DNA of 38,457 nt. It comes from JBJHCA01 sp050485785 (GTDB lineage Bacteria > Bacteroidota > Bacteroidia > Chitinophagales > Saprospiraceae). The translations under genes were made by a program, and so were the position numbers. The notes below the pieces were generated by a model. That model had not been told where the DNA came from, did not search any database, and saw nothing but the letters and a program-made list of their open reading frames with translations. The stretch covers positions 1-38,457 of the forward strand of contig JBJHCA010000027.1 of the NCBI GenBank assembly GCA_050485785.1, in the 5' to 3' direction. Below, in pieces: positions 35,926-38,457 of the stretch. Every line of letters begins with the position of its first letter. Position 1 is the first letter of the stretch.

Positions 35926-36814
35926 GTTACCTGCAAGCATAGAGAACGACACCAAATGAAAGAAACGACCAAAGAAATAAAGAAATTAAGGTTAGCAATC
36001 ATACTGACAAGTATCCTTGGACTTCTTAGTTCTTTCTCATTTACGGTGACAACTTTCGCCTATGGAATCGGTGACAACACAATACCAATCTTGTTGCTTT
36101 ATCCGACATTTATTCTATCAACAATATTAGTAATAGCAAATATCCAACTTGGGTATTTCTTGACACTTTTAACGGCTTTGGCATATTCAATTATGCTGAC
36201 AAGTGAAGTAGGATATTTTTTGGTATTTAATTTCCAAAATTCAGTTTTATTAGCCGTTTTACTTTTGCCATATCTTGCATTTTTGACACTTATTCCACTA
36301 ACAACAACATATTTGACGCAAAACATAGGACAGAAAAAGATATTTCAATTAGGTGCAATAGTTTTATCAATCGGTTTCTTCATTTTCGCATTTGTTGACA
36401 GGCATAACAAAGACTATTACGGAAATATTTTTATTGGTGCTGAGATTGCAGACAGTGGAGAAATCATTTTGAACTGTAAACCAAGCTTTGCTGACTCAAG
36501 AGCATTTATCATAAGGACAAATTCAAAAGAACTTCAAGAACAGATAAAAGAATTTGGAGAATTTTATCAAGGAAGCTACTTCCTTCAAAACACGAGAATT
36601 TCTAAAAATTTTAGATTTACAAAATTAAAATCAATAACAATAAAGCAATTTGGCGACAATGAATTGAAAAATCATTTGACTTGGACAAAGGAAGAACTGA
36701 ATGGAGACGCTGAATTTTTACAGCCATAAAGCGGCCAGAAAGACAAGAATGCCAGCAGGTAACAACTAAGGCTTCGTTGCGTGCGCAGCACGAACAATGA
36801 AGCCGCTGTTGAAC
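35926..36814 (+). mobile_element. Probable integron gene cassette carrying one membrane-protein gene
   Basis: The box GTTACCTGC (35926-35934) lies 21 bases before the ORF at 35956. Its perfect reverse complement GCAGGTAAC (36755-36763) lies 25 bases after the ORF and opens an attC-like palindrome. In integron cassettes the 5' edge of a cassette derives from its own attC, so its first bases pair with the first box of the attC at its far end; that is the relation seen here. One plus-strand ORF lies between the boxes. The expected cut points are after G35926 and G36808. The region is AT-richer than flanking genes. No integrase gene is in the window, so it may belong to a cluster of attC sites lacking an integrase (CALIN) or a distant integron. 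Confidence 0.5.
35956..36729 (+). CDS. Uncharacterised membrane protein (cassette gene)
   Basis: Protein of 257 residues from ATG 35956 (MKETTKEIKKLRLAI); the open frame continues upstream to 35881 but crosses the cassette edge, so the shorter start is preferred. Four or five hydrophobic helices cover about 12-150, followed by a soluble C-terminal part (about 155-257) with FADSRAFIIRTNSKELQEQIKEF. No family recognised. Its base composition is markedly AT-rich compared with the amidohydrolase gene just before it, consistent with acquisition by transfer. Confidence 0.75.
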   Translation: MKETTKEIKKLRLAIILTSILGLLSSFSFTVTTFAYGIGDNTIPILLLYPTFILSTILVIANIQLGYFLTLLTALAYSIMLTSEVGYFLVFNFQNSVLLAVLLLPYLAFLTLIPLTTTYLTQNIGQKKIFQLGAIVLSIGFFIFAFVDRHNKDYYGNIFIGAEIADSGEIILNCKPSFADSRAFIIRTNSKELQEQIKEFGEFYQGSYFLQNTRISKNFRFTKLKSITIKQFGDNELKNHLTWTKEELNGDAEFLQP

Positions 36815-36823
36815 GGAACCTGG
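36752..36823 (+). repeat. attC-like palindrome (integron recombination site candidate)
   Basis: A nested imperfect palindrome: CCAG...AGGT pairs with ACCTGG at the far end, AACAAC (36761-36766) faces TGTTG, GGCTTC (36770-36775) pairs with GAAGCC (36799-36804), and CGTGC (36780-36784) pairs with GCACG (36788-36792) around loop GCA. GTTGAAC (36808-36814) fits the GTTRRRY consensus of the integrase cut box. AAC and GTT sit at the expected outer positions. The region follows an ORF in the same direction, as attC sites do. An ordinary terminator is the main alternative, but it has no T-run. Confidence 0.5.
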
Positions 36824-37162
36824 TTTTACTGTTGTCTTAAAGTATTATGGGTTTTTCGTCAGTTTGGCAGTAATTGGACATGGGCAGATCTCCGGATATA
36901 GGTGGTCAGCAATGGTATTATTTTGGGATTTTGATTCATTTTCAGCATTTTATTGCCACCTGCCGCATTGTAATTTCAAAATCCGGCTCTGGTTTTTGCA
37001 CCCGTTTTATACTCTAAACCTCCTTAAAATGCTTCCATTTGAGCAGAATGAGGTATTTTTGGATGGTGGGGAGAGTTTTGGGACAGACTGACGCTAGCAA
37101 CAACCCTACAAGACAAGATAAGTTGCAACTGACAAATTTTCAGACAGATAAATAACTTGAGA
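36815..37162. other. Orphan stretch after the attC-like site
   Basis: About 350 bases before the DinB-like gene without a convincing ORF. A 75-codon TTG-started frame (36864-37091) has no family resemblance and is not called. If a second cassette starts at 36809 (TTGAACGG), its own attC should begin CCGTTCAAC; I do not see this sequence in the window, so the second cassette is either truncated or the region is not one. Near 37094 GCTAGCAAC followed by GTTGC is a weak, too-short echo of another site. Confidence 0.35.
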
Positions 37163-37624
37163 ATGGACATAAAACAAATCATAGAAGCTTGGGAAATCCA
37201 CAACAGGCTAAACCACTATTTACTCAATGCTATTTATGAAGAACATCTTGCAGACATTTCCACGTCCAAAGGGCGGAACGTAGGCGAACAATTTGCACAC
37301 ATTCATAATGTACGTTTGTTGTGGTTGAAAGCCGCAGCCCCCGACTTACTGAAAGGACAAAATAAAATTGAGAAAGGAGTGCTTTCTAAAAAAATCTTGT
37401 CGGATGAACTTAGCAATAGCTCATCGGCAATAACGTCATTACTGCAAAATGGATTTGAACAGGGAAAAATCAAAGGATTTAAGCCTCATCCTGCAGCATT
37501 TTTGGGTTATCACATTTCACACGAAAGCCATCACAGGGGACAAATTATGTTTTGCTTAAAACAATCGGGACATCCCGTTGACCAAAAAGTGCAGTTTGGA
37601 CTTTGGGAATGGGGTTCACGATAA
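37163..37624 (+). CDS. DinB-superfamily protein
   Basis: Protein of 153 residues from ATG 37163 (MDIKQIIEAW); a TTG two codons earlier is less likely. It has the four-helix-bundle pattern of the DinB superfamily and the metal-binding histidines: one in FAHIHNVR and the paired site in GYHISHESHHRGQI near the C-terminus. Superfamily members bind a divalent metal and include thiol S-transferases; the substrate is unknown. It is 15 bases upstream of the chimeric gene, so both may be co-transcribed. Confidence 0.85.
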   Translation: MDIKQIIEAWEIHNRLNHYLLNAIYEEHLADISTSKGRNVGEQFAHIHNVRLLWLKAAAPDLLKGQNKIEKGVLSKKILSDELSNSSSAITSLLQNGFEQGKIKGFKPHPAAFLGYHISHESHHRGQIMFCLKQSGHPVDQKVQFGLWEWGSR

Positions 37625-37639
37625 TAAATAGTTACATTT

Positions 37640-38254
37640 ATGAAACCAGGATATTCAGAAACACCATTAGCAAAAAAACTTGGTATAAAGCCAGGGTTTA
37701 AAATAAGGTTATTCAATCAGCCTGATTATTACTATGACCTTTTCAGCGACTTGCCCGAAGACATAAAAGAACTGACGGACAAGAAAAGCAAGAAAGATTT
37801 CATTCATTGTTTCGCCAAAAGCACAGAACAGCTTAACAAAGACATAAAACAGTTGCGACAAGAGATAGAAGAAAATGCAAAAGCCATGGATTCCTGGATC
37901 AAGTCAACAGACCAGGAATTCTACAAAATTGAATATGCCTGGAGAAAAGGTTCTGCTCCAAAAAGAGGTCGCTTTAACCCTGACTTTTTTATCAAGATTG
38001 GAAAAGTGATTATGGTTATTGAAATAAAGGGGGATGAGGAAATCGCTAATCCAACTGATGAAAATAAGGCAGAATGGAAAGCAGCGAAACAACATTTTAA
38101 AATTCTTAATGAGCAACAAAAGGAAATGGAGTATCACTTCAATTTCCTGACACCCGAAGATTACGATTATTACTTTGATAGCATCAGGAAAAGGAAATAT
38201 CAGTTTACCTCGAAACTGGATGCGGAACTCGAAAAAAATGGAATTGGAAAATAA
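37640..38254 (+). CDS. Chimeric protein: DUF3052 N-terminal part fused to type III restriction-like C-terminal nuclease domain
   Basis: Protein of 204 residues. Residues 1 to about 80 (YSETPLAKKLGIKPGFKIRL, DYYYDLFSDLPEDI, DFIHCFAKSTEQLNKDIKQL) match DUF3052 proteins, which normally continue with a WISWPKK strand that is missing here. From about 82 the sequence changes to the C-terminal end of type III Res-like or related helicase-nuclease proteins (SWIKSTDQEFYKIEYAW, RFNPDFFI, VIEIKGDEE, ENKAEWKAAKQHF, FLTPEDYDYYF). The nuclease motif is intact: Pro114-Asp115, Glu128 and Lys130 (PD...ExK). The helicase part of Res is absent. I infer a gene fusion by deletion or illegitimate recombination near 37880. 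The AlbA_2 gene follows with no gap. Confidence 0.75.
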   Translation: MKPGYSETPLAKKLGIKPGFKIRLFNQPDYYYDLFSDLPEDIKELTDKKSKKDFIHCFAKSTEQLNKDIKQLRQEIEENAKAMDSWIKSTDQEFYKIEYAWRKGSAPKRGRFNPDFFIKIGKVIMVIEIKGDEEIANPTDENKAEWKAAKQHFKILNEQQKEMEYHFNFLTPEDYDYYFDSIRKRKYQFTSKLDAELEKNGIGK

Positions 38255-38457
38255 ATGACCCCAGATAAACTCAAAGACATACTGCAAAAAGGCGAAAGCA
38301 TTGAAGTCGAGTTCAAAACCTCTCAATTTGAACTGAATAAAGATGCCTTTGAATCCGTCTGTGCTTTTCTGAACCGCAGAGGCGGGTATTTGCTGTTGGG
38401 GGTTAAAAATGACGGAACAGTTGAAGGAGTGATTGAGGGTTGCGTACAGGACATTAT
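38255..38457 (+). CDS. AlbA_2 (Schlafen-type) domain protein, 5' part
   Basis: Starts with ATG directly after the stop of the chimeric gene and is cut by the window edge after about 67 codons. The visible part (LQKGESIEVEFKTSQFELNK, VCAFLNRRGGYLLLGVKNDG) is the beginning of an AlbA_2 domain, found in Schlafen-like putative DNA-binding or ATP-binding proteins often near restriction and defence genes. The rest of the protein is outside the window, so its full role cannot be judged. Confidence 0.85.
   Translation, partial: MTPDKLKDILQKGESIEVEFKTSQFELNKDAFESVCAFLNRRGGYLLLGVKNDGTVEGVIEGCVQDI

Noticed and set aside
36864..37091. 75-codon plus-strand frame after the attC-like site
   Set aside because: TTG start and unlikely residue composition (many Trp, Phe, Cys); no family resemblance.
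37090..37130. Second attC-like site (GCTAGCAAC ... GTTGC)
   Set aside because: The arms match over only five bases and the whole is about 36 bases, too short for an attC site; its first box does not complement TTGAACGG at 36809.

Overview
The window looks chromosomal and comes from a member of the phylum Bacteroidota. The evidence is the protein content: secreted proteins with type IX secretion (T9SS) C-terminal sorting domains of both the type A-like and the CHU_C/type B kinds, many lipoproteins, a Bacteroidota-type PurM, and several good matches to the TAnnTTTG -7 promoter element of that phylum. Saprospirales-like or Chitinophagales-like affiliation is a guess. No rRNA, tRNA, CRISPR array or complete insertion sequence was seen.

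Layout. (1) 1-1080: non-coding, with a 317-bp tandem repeat (two full copies and a decaying third) containing hairpins, then a possible decayed gene. (2) 1084-10685: housekeeping genes in mixed orientation: a 7TM-HD phosphodiesterase (PgpH-like), an SDR oxidoreductase, an M32 carboxypeptidase with a DUF423 membrane protein, a large membrane-anchored beta-propeller protein, a TrmN6-like tRNA methyltransferase and PurM. (3) 10718-17990: secreted proteins, including an alpha/beta-hydrolase with a T9SS sorting tail and a beta-helix/PKD-like surface protein. (4) 18258-26059: a co-directional set of six exported proteins: two related lipoproteins, a Tat-exported DUF1501/alkaline-phosphatase-fold protein, a planctomycete-type haem lipoprotein, a small lipoprotein and a giant CUB plus T9SS type B protein. 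I read it as a Bacteroidota counterpart of the planctomycete DUF1549/DUF1553-PSCyt1-DUF1501 gene sets. (5) 26138-28202: nth and phr, adjacent DNA-repair genes, then a convergent short ssb. (6) 29146-35703: TPR protein, membrane protein, outer-membrane protein and a very large PD40-amidohydrolase.

(7) 35.9 kb to the end is accessory, and the membrane-protein gene at its start is visibly AT-rich. Bases 35926-36814 have the layout of an integron gene cassette: a 9-base box ahead of one ORF is perfectly complementary to the first box of an attC-like palindrome just after that ORF. Further on lie a DinB-family gene, a chimeric gene joining the N-terminal part of a DUF3052 protein to the C-terminal PD-(D/E)XK nuclease domain of a type III restriction-like protein, and the start of an AlbA_2 (Schlafen-type) gene cut by the window edge. 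No integrase gene is in view.

The most notable items are the cassette, the chimeric nuclease gene and the exported DUF1501/haem/T9SS gene set.
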